Below are positions 43,104 through 52,023 of a DNA stretch of 56,321 nucleotides, in pieces. A program made the position numbers and the translations under genes. The stretch is from assembly GCF_000687455.2 (NCBI RefSeq), contig NZ_JGVW01000077.1, positions 1 to 56,321 of the forward strand, in the 5' to 3' direction. Under the pieces are notes generated by a model. That model made no database searches. It was given only the letters and a program-made list of their open reading frames with translations, and was not told the DNA's origin. Source of the stretch: Burkholderia sp. lig30 (GTDB taxonomy: Bacteria; Pseudomonadota; Gammaproteobacteria; Burkholderiales; Burkholderiaceae). Position 1 is the stretch's first letter; each line of letters starts with the position of its first letter.

Positions 43104-44393
43104 ATGTCACATTCCGTGGCGACCCCACCCCGTTCGAAGGCCGCGGCCGTGTTCCGCGTCACTGCCGGCAACTTCCTCGAACAATTCGACTTCTTCCTGT
43201 TCGGCTTCTATGCGACGCAGATCGCGTCGGTATTCTTCCCGTCGAGCAGCGATTTCGCGTCGCTGATGATGACGTTCGCGGTGTTCGGCGCAGGCTTCCT
43301 GATGCGTCCGCTCGGCGCGATCGTGCTCGGCGCGTACATCGACGAGGTGGGCCGCCGCAAGGGCCTGATCGTCACGCTGTCGATCATGGCGAGCGGCACC
43401 ATCCTGATCGCGTTCGTGCCCGGTTACGCGACGATCGGCCTGCTCGCGCCGGCAGCCGTGCTGATCGGCCGCCTGCTGCAGGGCTTCTCGGCCGGCGCCG
43501 AGCTGGGCGGCGTGTCCGTCTACCTGTCCGAACTGGCGACGCCCGGCAAGAAGGGCTTCTACACGAGCTGGCAGTCGGCCAGCCAGCAGGTCTCGATCGT
43601 CGTCGCCGCGGCGCTCGGCTTCGCGCTGAACCAGTCGCTGAGCGCATCGGCGATCTCCGCATGGGGCTGGCGCGTGCCGTTCCTGGTCGGCTGCATGATC
43701 GTGCCGCTGATCTTCCTGCTGCGCCGCAACCTGCAGGAAACCGAGGAATACGCGCAGCGCACCCACCGCCCCGGCACGCGCGAAGTGTTCTCGACGCTGA
43801 TGCGCAACGGGTCGACCGTGCTGGCCGGCATGCTGCTCGTCGCGATGACGACCACCAGCTTCTACCTGATCACCGTCTATGCGCCGACCTTCGGCAAGAC
43901 CGTGCTGCACCTGAGCACCGCCGACAGCCTGCTGGTCACGCTGTGCGTCGCCGTGTCGAACTTCATCTGGCTGCCGATCGGCGGCACGCTGTCCGACCGC
44001 TTCGGCCGGCGCCCGGTGCTGCTCGCGATGACCGCGCTGAACGTGCTGACCGCCTACCCCGCGCTGTCGCTGCTCGCGCACGCGCCGAGCTTCATCAACA
44101 TGCTGCTCGTGCTGCTCTGGCTGTCGTTCATGTACGGGATGTACAACGGCGCGATGGTCGCCGCGCTGACCGAGGTAATGCCCGCCGAGGTGCGCGTCGC
44201 CGGCTTCTCGCTCGCGTACAGCCTCGCGACCGCGATCTTCGGCGGCTTCACGCCGGCGATCTCGACCGCGCTGATCCACTCGACCGGCGACAAGGCCGCG
44301 CCCGGCTATTGGATGGGCTTCGCCGCCGCCTGCGCGTTCGGCGCGACGGTCCTGCTGTACAGCCGCCGCGGCGCCGCGATGCGCGCCGCCTGA
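43104..44393 (+). CDS. MFS citrate/tricarboxylate:H+ symporter (MHS family)
   Basis: A 429-residue 12-helix secondary transporter of the metabolite:H+ symporter group, close to citrate/tricarballylate permeases (CitA/TcuC type). It begins [27 protein letters not shown] and has [23 protein letters not shown] (motif A), [41 protein letters not shown] and [20 protein letters not shown] 43104 follows GGAGA. It imports a carboxylate with protons. A periplasmic binding-protein gene follows at 57 bp on the same strand, an unusual pairing for an MFS protein. Confidence 0.9.
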   Translation: MSHSVATPPRSKAAAVFRVTAGNFLEQFDFFLFGFYATQIASVFFPSSSDFASLMMTFAVFGAGFLMRPLGAIVLGAYIDEVGRRKGLIVTLSIMASGTILIAFVPGYATIGLLAPAAVLIGRLLQGFSAGAELGGVSVYLSELATPGKKGFYTSWQSASQQVSIVVAAALGFALNQSLSASAISAWGWRVPFLVGCMIVPLIFLLRRNLQETEEYAQRTHRPGTREVFSTLMRNGSTVLAGMLLVAMTTTSFYLITVYAPTFGKTVLHLSTADSLLVTLCVAVSNFIWLPIGGTLSDRFGRRPVLLAMTALNVLTAYPALSLLAHAPSFINMLLVLLWLSFMYGMYNGAMVAALTEVMPAEVRVAGFSLAYSLATAIFGGFTPAISTALIHSTGDKAAPGYWMGFAAACAFGATVLLYSRRGAAMRAA

Positions 44394-44449
44394 CGTTTCC
44401 CTGGCGCGGCGCTGGCCGCGCCGCCTCCCCCTTTTCCGACCCACGCACG

Positions 44450-45238
44450 ATGAAACGCCATCCGCTCCCCCGCCGCGCGGCGCTCTGGCTCGCCGCCGCG
44501 CTCGCCAGCGTCGCACTCCATGCGCAGGCCGAGACGCTGCGCGTGATGATCTCCGGCGGCTTCACCGCCGCCTACAAGCAGCTCGGCCCGGGCTTCACGG
44601 CCGCGACCGGCGACATGCTCGACACCATCCCCGGCCCGTCGATGGGCCAGTCGAAGGAAGCCATCCCGAACCGCCTCGCGCGCGGCGAGCCCGCCGACGT
44701 CGTGATCATGGTCGGCTACGCGCTCGACGACCTGATCCGGCAAGGCAAGGTCGTGCCCGGCTCGCGCGTCGAGCTGGCCGATTCGCGGATCGGCATGGTC
44801 GTGCGCGCGGGCGCGCCGGCGCCCGACATCCGGACCGTCGACGGGCTGAAGAATGTGCTGCTCGGTGCGAAATCGGTCGCGTATTCCGACAGCGCGAGCG
44901 GCGTCTATATCGAGCGGGAGATGTTCAGGAAGCTCGGCGTGGAAGCGCAGGTGAAGCCGAAGGCGGCGATGGTGCCGAAGATCCCGGTGGCGTCGGTCGT
45001 CGCGAACGGCGACTACGAGATCGGCTTCCAGCAGGTCAGCGAACTGCTGCCGGTGCAGGGCGTCACGTATGCCGGCAAGATTCCCGAGCCGGTGCAGTCG
45101 GTCACGCGCTTCGCGGGCGGCATCCCGGCCGGCGCGCAGCATCCGGACCGCGCGAAGCGGCTGCTCGACTACCTCGCGTCGTCGCCAGCCCAGCCGGTCG
45201 TGCAGGCGACCGGGCTCGATTCCGTCACGCCCCGCTGA
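44450..45238 (+). CDS. Orphan periplasmic substrate-binding protein (ModA-like, SBP_bac_11)
   Basis: A 262-residue exported protein. A signal peptide (about 1-27, ending LHAQAE) precedes TLRVMISGGFTAAYKQLGPGFTAATGD, a ModA-type first lobe. Words such as SMGQSKEAIPNRLARGEPADVVIMVG and SDSASGVYIEREMFRKLGV complete a two-lobed binding protein. No ABC permease or ATPase is adjacent; instead it lies just after a citrate-type MFS gene. It may bind a carboxylate or an oxyanion for unknown delivery. ATG 44450 has a weak Shine-Dalgarno, and translation may be coupled to the MFS gene. Confidence 0.82.
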   Translation: MKRHPLPRRAALWLAAALASVALHAQAETLRVMISGGFTAAYKQLGPGFTAATGDMLDTIPGPSMGQSKEAIPNRLARGEPADVVIMVGYALDDLIRQGKVVPGSRVELADSRIGMVVRAGAPAPDIRTVDGLKNVLLGAKSVAYSDSASGVYIEREMFRKLGVEAQVKPKAAMVPKIPVASVVANGDYEIGFQQVSELLPVQGVTYAGKIPEPVQSVTRFAGGIPAGAQHPDRAKRLLDYLASSPAQPVVQATGLDSVTPR

Positions 45239-45241
45239 ACG

Positions 45242-45272
45242 GCCTGTCGGCGCGCATGGACCGCCGACAGGC
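45242..45272. terminator. Hairpin after the citrate-type operon
   Basis: Perfect 11-bp arms GCCTGTCGGCG / CGCCGACAGGC around CGCATGGAC, 4 bp past the binding-protein stop. There is no strong U-tract, though the position suits a terminator or transcript-end structure. Confidence 0.55.
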
Positions 45273-45412
45273 CCGCCCTCGCGCCGGGCCTGTTTTGCAT
45301 GGCATGCACTGACGCATCGCACGCGGCGCGCCGCCGTCCGCAGCGCACCGTTCGTTACACCCCACTCGCCTCCCACCGCTCGATGCTCTGCACATGACGC
45401 GCGCCGCTGCCG

Positions 45413-46669
45413 CTACCGCTTCGCATCCAGCACCTCATTGAGCCTTGCACGATCGCACGCGCGCTCGCGGACCGACACGACGACGACCGCGCACGCGTTG
45501 CTGATCACGCTCGTCAGTGCGCGCGCCTCGGACATGAAGCGATCGATCCCGACCAGCAGCGCGACGCCCGCGACCGGCAGATCCGGCACCACCGTCAGCG
45601 TCGCGATCAGCGCGACGAGGCCGCTACCCGACACGCCCGCCGCCCCTTTCGACGTGAGCAGCATCACCGCGAGCAGCGTGACGATCTGCGTCGCCGACAG
45701 CGGGATGTCGCAGGCCTGCGCGATGAACATCGCCGCGAGCGTGAGATAGATCGCGGTGCCGTCGAGATTGAACGAATACCCGGCGGGCAGCACGAGCCCG
45801 ACGACGCCCTTGTCGCAGCCGAGCGCCTCGAGCTTGACCAGCAGGCGCGGCAGCACCGGCTCCGTGGACGACGTCGCGAGCACGATCAGCAGCTCCTCGC
45901 GCAGATAGCGCAGCAGCCGCCACAGCGAAAAGCCGTGCCAGCGCGCGAGCGGCGCGACCACGAGCACGACGAACAGGCCGCTCGCGGCGTACATCGACGC
46001 GATCAGCTTGCCGAGCGAGCCGAGCGACCCGATGCCGAAGCGGCCGACGGCAAACGCCATCGCGCCGAACGCGCCGAGCGGCGCGAGCCGCATCACGAGC
46101 GCGAGGATGCGGAACAGCACCTGGGCGACGCCGTCGACGAACGCATGCACGACGCCGTTGCGCCCTTCCGTCGCGTTCAGCGCGAAGCCGAACAGCAACC
46201 CGACCAGCAGCACCGGCAACACCTCGCCGGTCGCGAACGCGCCGACGAGCGTATCGGGAATGATCCGCAGGACGAACGCCGCAAGGCCGCGCGCGGGCGC
46301 GTGAGCCGCGAGCGACGCGAGCGCCGACGTGTCCAGGCGGCTCGCCGCGACGTGCAGGCCCGCGCCCGGGCTGGCGGCGAACGCGACCGCCAGCCCGGCG
46401 ACGAGCGCCGCCGCGGTCAGTGCGTAGAACAGCACCAGCGCCTTGACGATCGTGCGGCCGACGCGCTTGCCGTCGCTGACCGAGTTGATGCCCGTCACGA
46501 TCGTGCAGAACACGATCGGCGCGACCATCATCCGCACGAGCGCGATGAACGCATCGCCGAGCGGCTTCATCGCGGTGGCCGCGTGCGGAAAGAGATGCCC
46601 GACCGCGACGCCGAGCGCCATCCCGGCCAGCACCTGCACGTAGAGCAGCCTGAACGGCCGCATGCGCAT
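45413..46669 (-). CDS. dctA: C4-dicarboxylate:cation symporter (DctA-like, DAACS family)
   Basis: A 418-residue inner-membrane symporter of the glutamate/dicarboxylate (DAACS) family. Helical hairpin HP1 word ATSSTEPVLPRLLVKLEALG, GLVLPAGYSFNLDGTAIYLTLAAMFIAQA (substrate/Na+ or H+ site) and TSKGAAGVSGSGLVALIATL with GIDRFMSEARALTSVISNACAVVVVS match DctA closely. It imports fumarate, malate or succinate, probably. Its ATG (46669) overlaps the TGA of the upstream LysR gene as TGATG, so translation is coupled; an ATG two codons later is possible. A dctBD two-component system is not present. Confidence 0.9.
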   Translation of the reverse strand: MRMRPFRLLYVQVLAGMALGVAVGHLFPHAATAMKPLGDAFIALVRMMVAPIVFCTIVTGINSVSDGKRVGRTIVKALVLFYALTAAALVAGLAVAFAASPGAGLHVAASRLDTSALASLAAHAPARGLAAFVLRIIPDTLVGAFATGEVLPVLLVGLLFGFALNATEGRNGVVHAFVDGVAQVLFRILALVMRLAPLGAFGAMAFAVGRFGIGSLGSLGKLIASMYAASGLFVVLVVAPLARWHGFSLWRLLRYLREELLIVLATSSTEPVLPRLLVKLEALGCDKGVVGLVLPAGYSFNLDGTAIYLTLAAMFIAQACDIPLSATQIVTLLAVMLLTSKGAAGVSGSGLVALIATLTVVPDLPVAGVALLVGIDRFMSEARALTSVISNACAVVVVSVRERACDRARLNEVLDAKR

Positions 46670-47598
46670 CACGCGGACGCTCCCGCCGCCCGCTTGCGCG
46701 GCCCGGCCGGCTTGCCCTCGATCACGCAACGCAGGAATTCCTGCGCGGCGGGCGTGAGCGCGCGCCCGCGCCGCCGGACGATGCCGACCCGGCGCGTGAC
46801 GACCGGATCGACGAGCGGCACGCTCGTCAGGATCGGGTGGGTCGGCAGCGGCATCGCCATCGACGGCACCGCCGCCACGCCGAGGCCGGCCTCGACGAGC
46901 CCGAGCATCGTCGTCACGTGGCGCGTCTCGCACACGCTCGCCGTGCGCGGCGCGACCCCCGCCAGCGCCTGGTCGAGCAGCAGCCGGTTGCCGGAGGTCT
47001 TGTCGACGGACACGTAGTCGTATTCGTACAGCTCGCTCCACGTGACCCGCTTCCTGGCCGCGAGCGGATGATCGCGCCGGCACGCGGCGACGAAACGCTC
47101 CTGCAGCAGCGTCTTGAACTCGACGCCGCTCTCCTGGCTGCCCATGAAGCCGACGCCGAAATCCGCCTCGCCGCTCATCACCGCGTCGAGCACCTCGTTC
47201 GCGCTCGCGTCGATCAGCTTGATGCGGATTTTCGGATAGCGGGCGCGATAGCGCGCGATCACGTTCGGCAGGAAGTAGTACGCGACGGACGGCACGCACG
47301 CGATCGTCACGTGGCCGAGGCGGCTCGACGACACGTCGCGGATGCCGAGCAGCGCGACGTCGAGATCGTCGAGCAGCTGCTCGGCGCTCGGCGCGAACAC
47401 GCGTCCGACCGTCGTCAGCGTGACGCTGCGCGTCGTCCGCTCGAACAGGCGCACGCCAAGCGCCTCCTCGAGCTTCTCGATACGCCGGCTCAACGCCGGC
47501 TGTGAAATATTGATGGCGTCCGCCGCCTTGCGGAAGCTGCCGAGCTGCACCACCGCCCGGAAAGCCTGCAGGTCGGTCAGGTCGAAGTTGATGCCCAC
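46669..47598 (-). CDS. LysR-type transcriptional regulator
   Basis: A 309-residue LysR-family regulator. The N-terminal helix-turn-helix (about 5-65) is DLTDLQAFRAVVQLGSFRKAADAINISQPALSRRIEKLEEALGVRLFER. The effector domain (about 90-295) contains HVTIACVPSVAYYFLPNVIARYRARYPKIRIKLID and a Lys/Arg-rich tail. It overlaps the downstream dctA-like start by one base (TGATG), so regulator and transporter share one message and probably one regulon. Effector unknown; a C4-dicarboxylate is the obvious candidate. Confidence 0.9.
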   Translation of the reverse strand: MGINFDLTDLQAFRAVVQLGSFRKAADAINISQPALSRRIEKLEEALGVRLFERTTRSVTLTTVGRVFAPSAEQLLDDLDVALLGIRDVSSSRLGHVTIACVPSVAYYFLPNVIARYRARYPKIRIKLIDASANEVLDAVMSGEADFGVGFMGSQESGVEFKTLLQERFVAACRRDHPLAARKRVTWSELYEYDYVSVDKTSGNRLLLDQALAGVAPRTASVCETRHVTTMLGLVEAGLGVAAVPSMAMPLPTHPILTSVPLVDPVVTRRVGIVRRRGRALTPAAQEFLRCVIEGKPAGPRKRAAGASA

Positions 47599-47684
47599 GC
47601 GCTGCCCGTTTGCTTGTCTGGTTCGCTATTCTGCAGGCTGCGACAACGGGCGGCAATCTCCGGCGCGCGGCGGCACGCGCCGCG

Positions 47685-48149
47685 TCACAGCGGCAATGCG
47701 TGCGTGAGCTTCACGGTCTCCATCGGCACTTCCGTCTTGACGCTCTGCACGCCGGGAATCCGCGTCAGATGGTCCGCGTGAAAGCGCCGGTACGACGCCA
47801 GATCCTCCGTGACGATCCGCAACAGCGCATCGCATTCGCCGGCCATCACATGGCACTCGACCACCTGCGGCATCGCCTTGATCGCCTCGATGAAGCCGTT
47901 GGTCGTCTCGGCGTCCTGCGCCTTGAACCACACCCGCGCGAACAGCGACAGGCTCGCGCCGATCTTCGAGCCGTCCAGCACCGCGACATAGCGGCTGATC
48001 ACGCCCGCTTCCTCCAGCAGCCGCACCCGCCGCAGGCACGGCGACGGCGACAGCCCCACCTCGCGCGCCAGTTCCACGTTCTGCAGGCGCCCGTCGCGTT
48101 GCAGCGCCCGCAGAATGCGCTTGTCGATCTCGTCGAGCTTCATTGGCAT
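47685..48149 (-). CDS. Lrp/AsnC-family regulator next to a LysE exporter
   Basis: A 154-residue Lrp-type regulator. Helix-turn-helix (about 5-60): DEIDKRILRALQRDGRLQNVELAREVGLSPSPCLRRVRLLEEAGVI. The RAM effector domain (about 68-150) ends HADHLTRIPGVQSVKTEVPMETVKLTHALPL. Divergent from the LysE gene with 175 bp between them, the usual setup in which an amino acid binds the regulator and induces its exporter. The start is ATG 48149 or 48143; both have weak Shine-Dalgarno sites. Confidence 0.92.
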   Translation of the reverse strand: MPMKLDEIDKRILRALQRDGRLQNVELAREVGLSPSPCLRRVRLLEEAGVISRYVAVLDGSKIGASLSLFARVWFKAQDAETTNGFIEAIKAMPQVVECHVMAGECDALLRIVTEDLASYRRFHADHLTRIPGVQSVKTEVPMETVKLTHALPL

Positions 48150-48324
48150 CCAGTTCCACTATTTTTCAATAATTGGCATCGTACTCCAATCCTGACCGAA
48201 ATACTGGCAACTTTGAAACCGAATTTTGGGTGAAAAGGCTTAAGATTTCACGCACTTCGATGCCCGAACGCGGCGCGCCGCCGGCGCCTTCGCCCGGGCA
48301 TCAGCGAAACGGAGACGGACGAAC

Positions 48325-48936
48325 ATGCAGTTGGGAACGATGGTGGTATTTGGGGCAACGGTGATGCCGCTCGTCTGCACGCCGGGGCCGGACATCCTCT
48401 TCGTCGCGTCGCAGGGGCTGTCGGGCGGCACGGGCGCGGCGACGCGCGCGAACCTGGGCATCCTCGGCGGCTACGTCGCGCACGCGGTGCTCGGCGCGCT
48501 CGGCGTGGCGGCGCTCGTCGCGGCGTCGCCGCTGCTGTTCGAAACCGTGCGCTGGGGGGGCGTCGCGTACCTGATCTACCTCGCCATCCGGATGCTGCTG
48601 TCGGCGTCGCGCACCGGCCAGCTCGCGCTGCCGCAAGGGAACGCGCAGCGGCTGCTCGCGAAGGGCTTCATGACCAGCTTCCTGAACCCGAAGGGCATGC
48701 TCGTCTATCTCGCGATCCTGCCGAACTTCATCCATACCGGCGAAAGCGTCGCCGTGCAGGCGCTCGCGCTGTCGTCGATCTTCATCGTGTCGTGCGCGAT
48801 CGTCTATTCGCTGGTCGGCATCGCGATGGGCGCGATGGGACAGCGCGGCACCTTCAGCGACATGCGCCGCCGCTGGGTCGAAGGCACCGCTGGCGGCCTG
48901 CTGCTGCTCGCCGCCGGCCGGCTCGCGGCCAACTGA
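48325..48936 (+). CDS. LysE/RhtB-family amino-acid exporter
   Basis: A 203-residue inner-membrane exporter with about six helices. Characteristic words are MPLVCTPGPDILFVASQGLSGGTGAATRANLGILGGY (helix 1 and loop), the hydrophobic helix 2, KGFMTSFLNPKGMLVYLAILPNFI (helix 4 signature), and the C-terminal RRRWVEGTAGGLLLLAAGRLA. Probably exports an amino acid or related compound. Divergent from the Lrp-type gene, whose ligand may be the same amino acid. ATG 48325 has GGAGACGGACGAAC upstream. Confidence 0.92.
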   Translation: MQLGTMVVFGATVMPLVCTPGPDILFVASQGLSGGTGAATRANLGILGGYVAHAVLGALGVAALVAASPLLFETVRWGGVAYLIYLAIRMLLSASRTGQLALPQGNAQRLLAKGFMTSFLNPKGMLVYLAILPNFIHTGESVAVQALALSSIFIVSCAIVYSLVGIAMGAMGQRGTFSDMRRRWVEGTAGGLLLLAAGRLAAN

Positions 48937-48996
48937 CGCCGCGCGATCGCGCTGGCTACGCGCGGCGCAGCCAGCGGGACGCCTGAACGCGCCGCG

Positions 48997-49917
48997 TCAG
49001 CCGAGCTGCGCGGCGAGCTTGCGCCGGATTGCGTTCGCCTCGTCGTGCAGCGCGCCGGCGAACGCATCGACGAGCAGGTTCTTCGGGCGATGCTCCGGCA
49101 CGATGATGCTCACGCGATACGGGAACGACCGTGTCAGCGGCCGGATATGCAGGTCGCGCCCGGCGAAATCGAGCGCGGTCAGCGGATTGACGATCGCCGC
49201 GCCGAGCCCCTGACGCACGAACGCGCAGACAGACACCGCGGACGGCGTCTCGACCACCGGCCGCGGTGCGACGCCGAGCTGCGCGAACGCCTCGTCGATC
49301 AGCACCCGGTACGGGTCGTTCAACGACAGGCTGATGAACGGACGGTCCGCGAGATCGGCCAGGTCGAGCGCGTCCTTCGCGAGCAGCGGATGGCCGTTCG
49401 GCAGCACGCAGACCTCGTCCACTTCGAGCAGCGGCGTCAGCACGGTGCCGGCCGGCGCGACGTCGTGCTCGGTCAGGCCGAGATCGTAGCGCTGCGCGGT
49501 CAGCCATTCCTCGAGCATCGGCGACTCCTGCGTCGCGACCGACACGCTCACGGCCGCGTGCGCGGCATGGAAGCGCCGGCAGGCGCCAGGCAGGATCGCA
49601 TGCGAAAACGCCGGCAGCGTGATCACCGACAGCTGGCCGTCGCGGAATTCGCGCAGCCGCGCGGCCGTCGCGGCGACGCGCTCCAGCCCCACGTACGCGA
49701 GCCGCACCTCGTCGAACAGCGTCAGCGCGGCCATCGTCGGCCGCAGCCGCCCGTGTACGCGCTCGAACAGCGTGAAGCCGACGACCTGCTCCATCCGCGC
49801 CAGCTCGCGGCTGACCGTCGGCTGCGACGTGAACAGCATCTCGGCCGCGCGCGTCGCGCTGCCGGTCAGCATCAGCGCGCGGAAAACCTCGATGTGGCGA
49901 TGCGTGAGTGCGGACAT
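48997..49917 (-). CDS. lysR: LysR, activator of lysA
   Basis: A 306-residue LysR regulator very like E. coli LysR, the family founder. HIEVFRALMLTGSATRAAEMLFTSQPTVSRELARMEQVVGFTLFERVHGRL (helix-turn-helix, about 8-58) and FSHAILPGACRRF and RYDLGLTEHDVAPAGT are near matches, as is SVCAFVRQGLGAAIVNPLTALDFAG. It is divergent from lysA, 102 bp from the lysA start, the classical arrangement: diaminopimelate-dependent activation of lysA and repression by lysine are known for the E. coli pair. Confidence 0.93.
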   Translation of the reverse strand: MSALTHRHIEVFRALMLTGSATRAAEMLFTSQPTVSRELARMEQVVGFTLFERVHGRLRPTMAALTLFDEVRLAYVGLERVAATAARLREFRDGQLSVITLPAFSHAILPGACRRFHAAHAAVSVSVATQESPMLEEWLTAQRYDLGLTEHDVAPAGTVLTPLLEVDEVCVLPNGHPLLAKDALDLADLADRPFISLSLNDPYRVLIDEAFAQLGVAPRPVVETPSAVSVCAFVRQGLGAAIVNPLTALDFAGRDLHIRPLTRSFPYRVSIIVPEHRPKNLLVDAFAGALHDEANAIRRKLAAQLG

Positions 49918-50018
49918 ATATCAGGAATGAATCGAATCGCGATGAATTGGCATTTTACTGGATGACCGATCCGGCGCATCATGCGAACCATCCGTTCATT
50001 CGACCCGACTCCATCGCC

Positions 50019-51257
50019 ATGTCCCTCGATTCCCGCCAGCTCGCCGCGCTCGCGCAGCAATACGGTACGCCGCTCTGGGCGTACGACGCCGACGTCATTC
50101 GCGACCGCATCGCGCAACTGCGCCAGTTCGACGTGATCCGCTACGCGCAGAAGGCGTGCTCGAACGTCCACATCCTGAAGCTGATGCGCGCCGAGGGCGC
50201 GCTCGTGGATGCGGTGTCGCTCGGCGAAATCGAGCGCAGCCTCGCGGCCGGCTTCCGCCCGGACGGCGAGCCGGAAGGCGTCGTGTTCACCGCCGACCTG
50301 ATCGACCCGCCGACGCTCGCGGCGGTGCTGAAGCACGGCGTCACCGTCAACGCGGGCTCGCTCGACATGCTCGCGCGCGTCGGCGAGCATTCGCCCGGCC
50401 ACCGCGTGTGGCTGCGCATCAACCCGGGCTTCGGCCACGGCCACAGCAACAAGACCAACACCGGCGGCCCGCAGAGCAAGCACGGCATCTGGATCGACGA
50501 CGTGCCGCGCGCGATCGAGATCGTGCGCCGCCACGGGCTGAAGCTGGTCGGCATCCACATGCACATCGGCTCGGGCGTCGACTACCACCATCTGTCGCAG
50601 GTGTGCGACGCGATGGTCGGCGTCGTCACGTCGCTCGGGCATGACATCGAGGCGATCTCGGCGGGCGGCGGCCTGTCGATCCCGTATCGCGACGGCGAGC
50701 CGCGCGTCGACGTCGATCACTATTTCCGTCAGTGGGACGCCGCGCGCAAGCGGATCGAGCAGCATCTCGGCCACGCGGTGCGCATCGAGATCGAGCCGGG
50801 CCGCTTCCTCGTCGCGGAGTCGGGCACGCTCGTCACGCAGGTGCAGGCGATCAACCACCGCCCGAAGCACGACTTCGTGCTGATCGACGCGGGCTTCAAC
50901 GACCTGATGCGCCCGGCGATGTACGGCAGCTATCACGGCGTGTCCGTGCATGCGCCCGATGGCGCGACGCCGGCCGACCGGCCGCTCGCCGACATCGCGA
51001 TCGCCGGGCCGCTGTGCGAATCCGGCGACGTGTTCACGCAGGACGCGGGCGGCGTCGTCACGCACCGCAAGCTGCCGCAGCCGCAGATCGGCGACCTGCT
51101 GTTCCTGCACGACGCGGGCGCATACGGCTCGTCGATGTCGTCGAACTACAACAGCCGGCCGCTCGCGCCGGAAGTGCTGGTCGATGGCGGCGTGCCGCGC
51201 CTGATCCGCCGCCGGCAGACGATCGACGAACTGCTCGCGCTCGAGCTGCAGGCGTAA
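50019..51257 (+). CDS. lysA: Diaminopimelate decarboxylase
   Basis: A 412-residue fold-III PLP decarboxylase that makes L-lysine from meso-diaminopimelate, the last step of lysine synthesis. Lys45 in IRYAQKACSNVHILKLMRAEG forms the PLP Schiff base. GIHMHIGSGVDYHHL, EAISAGGGLSIPY, EIEPGRFLVAESG and the C-terminal CESGDVFT and GAYGSSMSSNYNSRP are the expected PLP and active-site blocks. The start at 50019 agrees with E. coli LysA alignment; an ATG at 49962 would add 19 residues. lysR diverges. Confidence 0.95.
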   Translation: MSLDSRQLAALAQQYGTPLWAYDADVIRDRIAQLRQFDVIRYAQKACSNVHILKLMRAEGALVDAVSLGEIERSLAAGFRPDGEPEGVVFTADLIDPPTLAAVLKHGVTVNAGSLDMLARVGEHSPGHRVWLRINPGFGHGHSNKTNTGGPQSKHGIWIDDVPRAIEIVRRHGLKLVGIHMHIGSGVDYHHLSQVCDAMVGVVTSLGHDIEAISAGGGLSIPYRDGEPRVDVDHYFRQWDAARKRIEQHLGHAVRIEIEPGRFLVAESGTLVTQVQAINHRPKHDFVLIDAGFNDLMRPAMYGSYHGVSVHAPDGATPADRPLADIAIAGPLCESGDVFTQDAGGVVTHRKLPQPQIGDLLFLHDAGAYGSSMSSNYNSRPLAPEVLVDGGVPRLIRRRQTIDELLALELQA

Positions 51258-52023
51258 CGCCGCTTCCCGCTCGCCTCGCCGGGCCGGCCGCGCGACGCCG
51301 GCCGATTCGCGCGCGGCGAGCGTCACCGCGTGCCGTGACCCGCCACGGCCGCCGTGCTGCTTCATGCAGGGACGGCGCGTCCGGCTTCCCCTGCCGCGCG
51401 CCGGCACACACCCGCCGCACAGCCCCCCTCGCGCCCGATCGTCGCGCCGTGTCGCCGTACCCGCCTGACCGCCATACCAGCCATGCGCGTCCTTGCCCTG
51501 CCGGCAACGCACGCGCGGATCGCCCTGCCGCGAAGTAGCGACGCAGGCCGGCCCGCAGCGCAACAGCCACTCCGATCAGCGCCACTCGCAGCAGACGGGT
51601 TGCGCCACGCCGCCCCGCACTAGAAAAATTTTTCACGAAGCGCGGCGTACCCGCATATCTTTGGAAACACTTTCCATTTTGGCAAAACTAAGATTGCCCT
51701 CAGTCGTTCGGCATTCTTGACCGCCGGATGGCGCCGCCGCCGTCCTCCGGTCAACCGGACTCACTTCGTCGCACGGGCAATCATGAACAGCACGCTTGAA
51801 CTCATCGCCGCGCTCCGGCCCGCCTCCGGCAACACCGGTACGCGGCCCGTCGCGCGGCTTGCCGGCGCCGCGACGCACGGTCGCCCGCCCCCCTGTCCGA
51901 CACCGCGGCACGCGCCCCTGCGCACGTAACGCGACACCCTTCCCGCCCCCTCAAGGAGACCGCCGTCAACGCGCTGACGGCGTGGGGGCTCGCACGCTCT
52001 GACTTTTGCCAATGGAGAGAAAA
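51258..52023. other. Control region of the cystine importer
   Basis: 766 bases without a well-supported gene. A 48-residue frame starting ATG 51783 (MNSTLELIAALRPASGN) has only a weak ribosome-binding site. The AT-rich part (51620-51700) carries two palindromes and probably the promoter of the binding-protein gene. Confidence 0.4.
51623..51675. promoter_or_regulatory. Paired palindromes, probable Lrp-type operator
   Basis: GAAAAATTTTTC (51623-51634, perfect) and GGAAA-CAC-TTTCC (51663-51675), centres about 40.5 bp apart, roughly four helical turns. A similar pair precedes the DecR-like gene at 56058-56110. Together they fit binding by the Lrp-type regulator encoded at 55575. Confidence 0.55.

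Noticed and set aside
49872..51563. Minus-strand open frame of 563 codons across lysA
   Set aside because: Mirror of lysA, whose PLP motifs are unmistakable.
51783..51929. Possible 48-residue leader ORF before the cystine importer
   Set aside because: Begins plausibly but has only a weak ribosome-binding site, and the second half is Pro/Arg/Thr low-complexity. Too weak to call.
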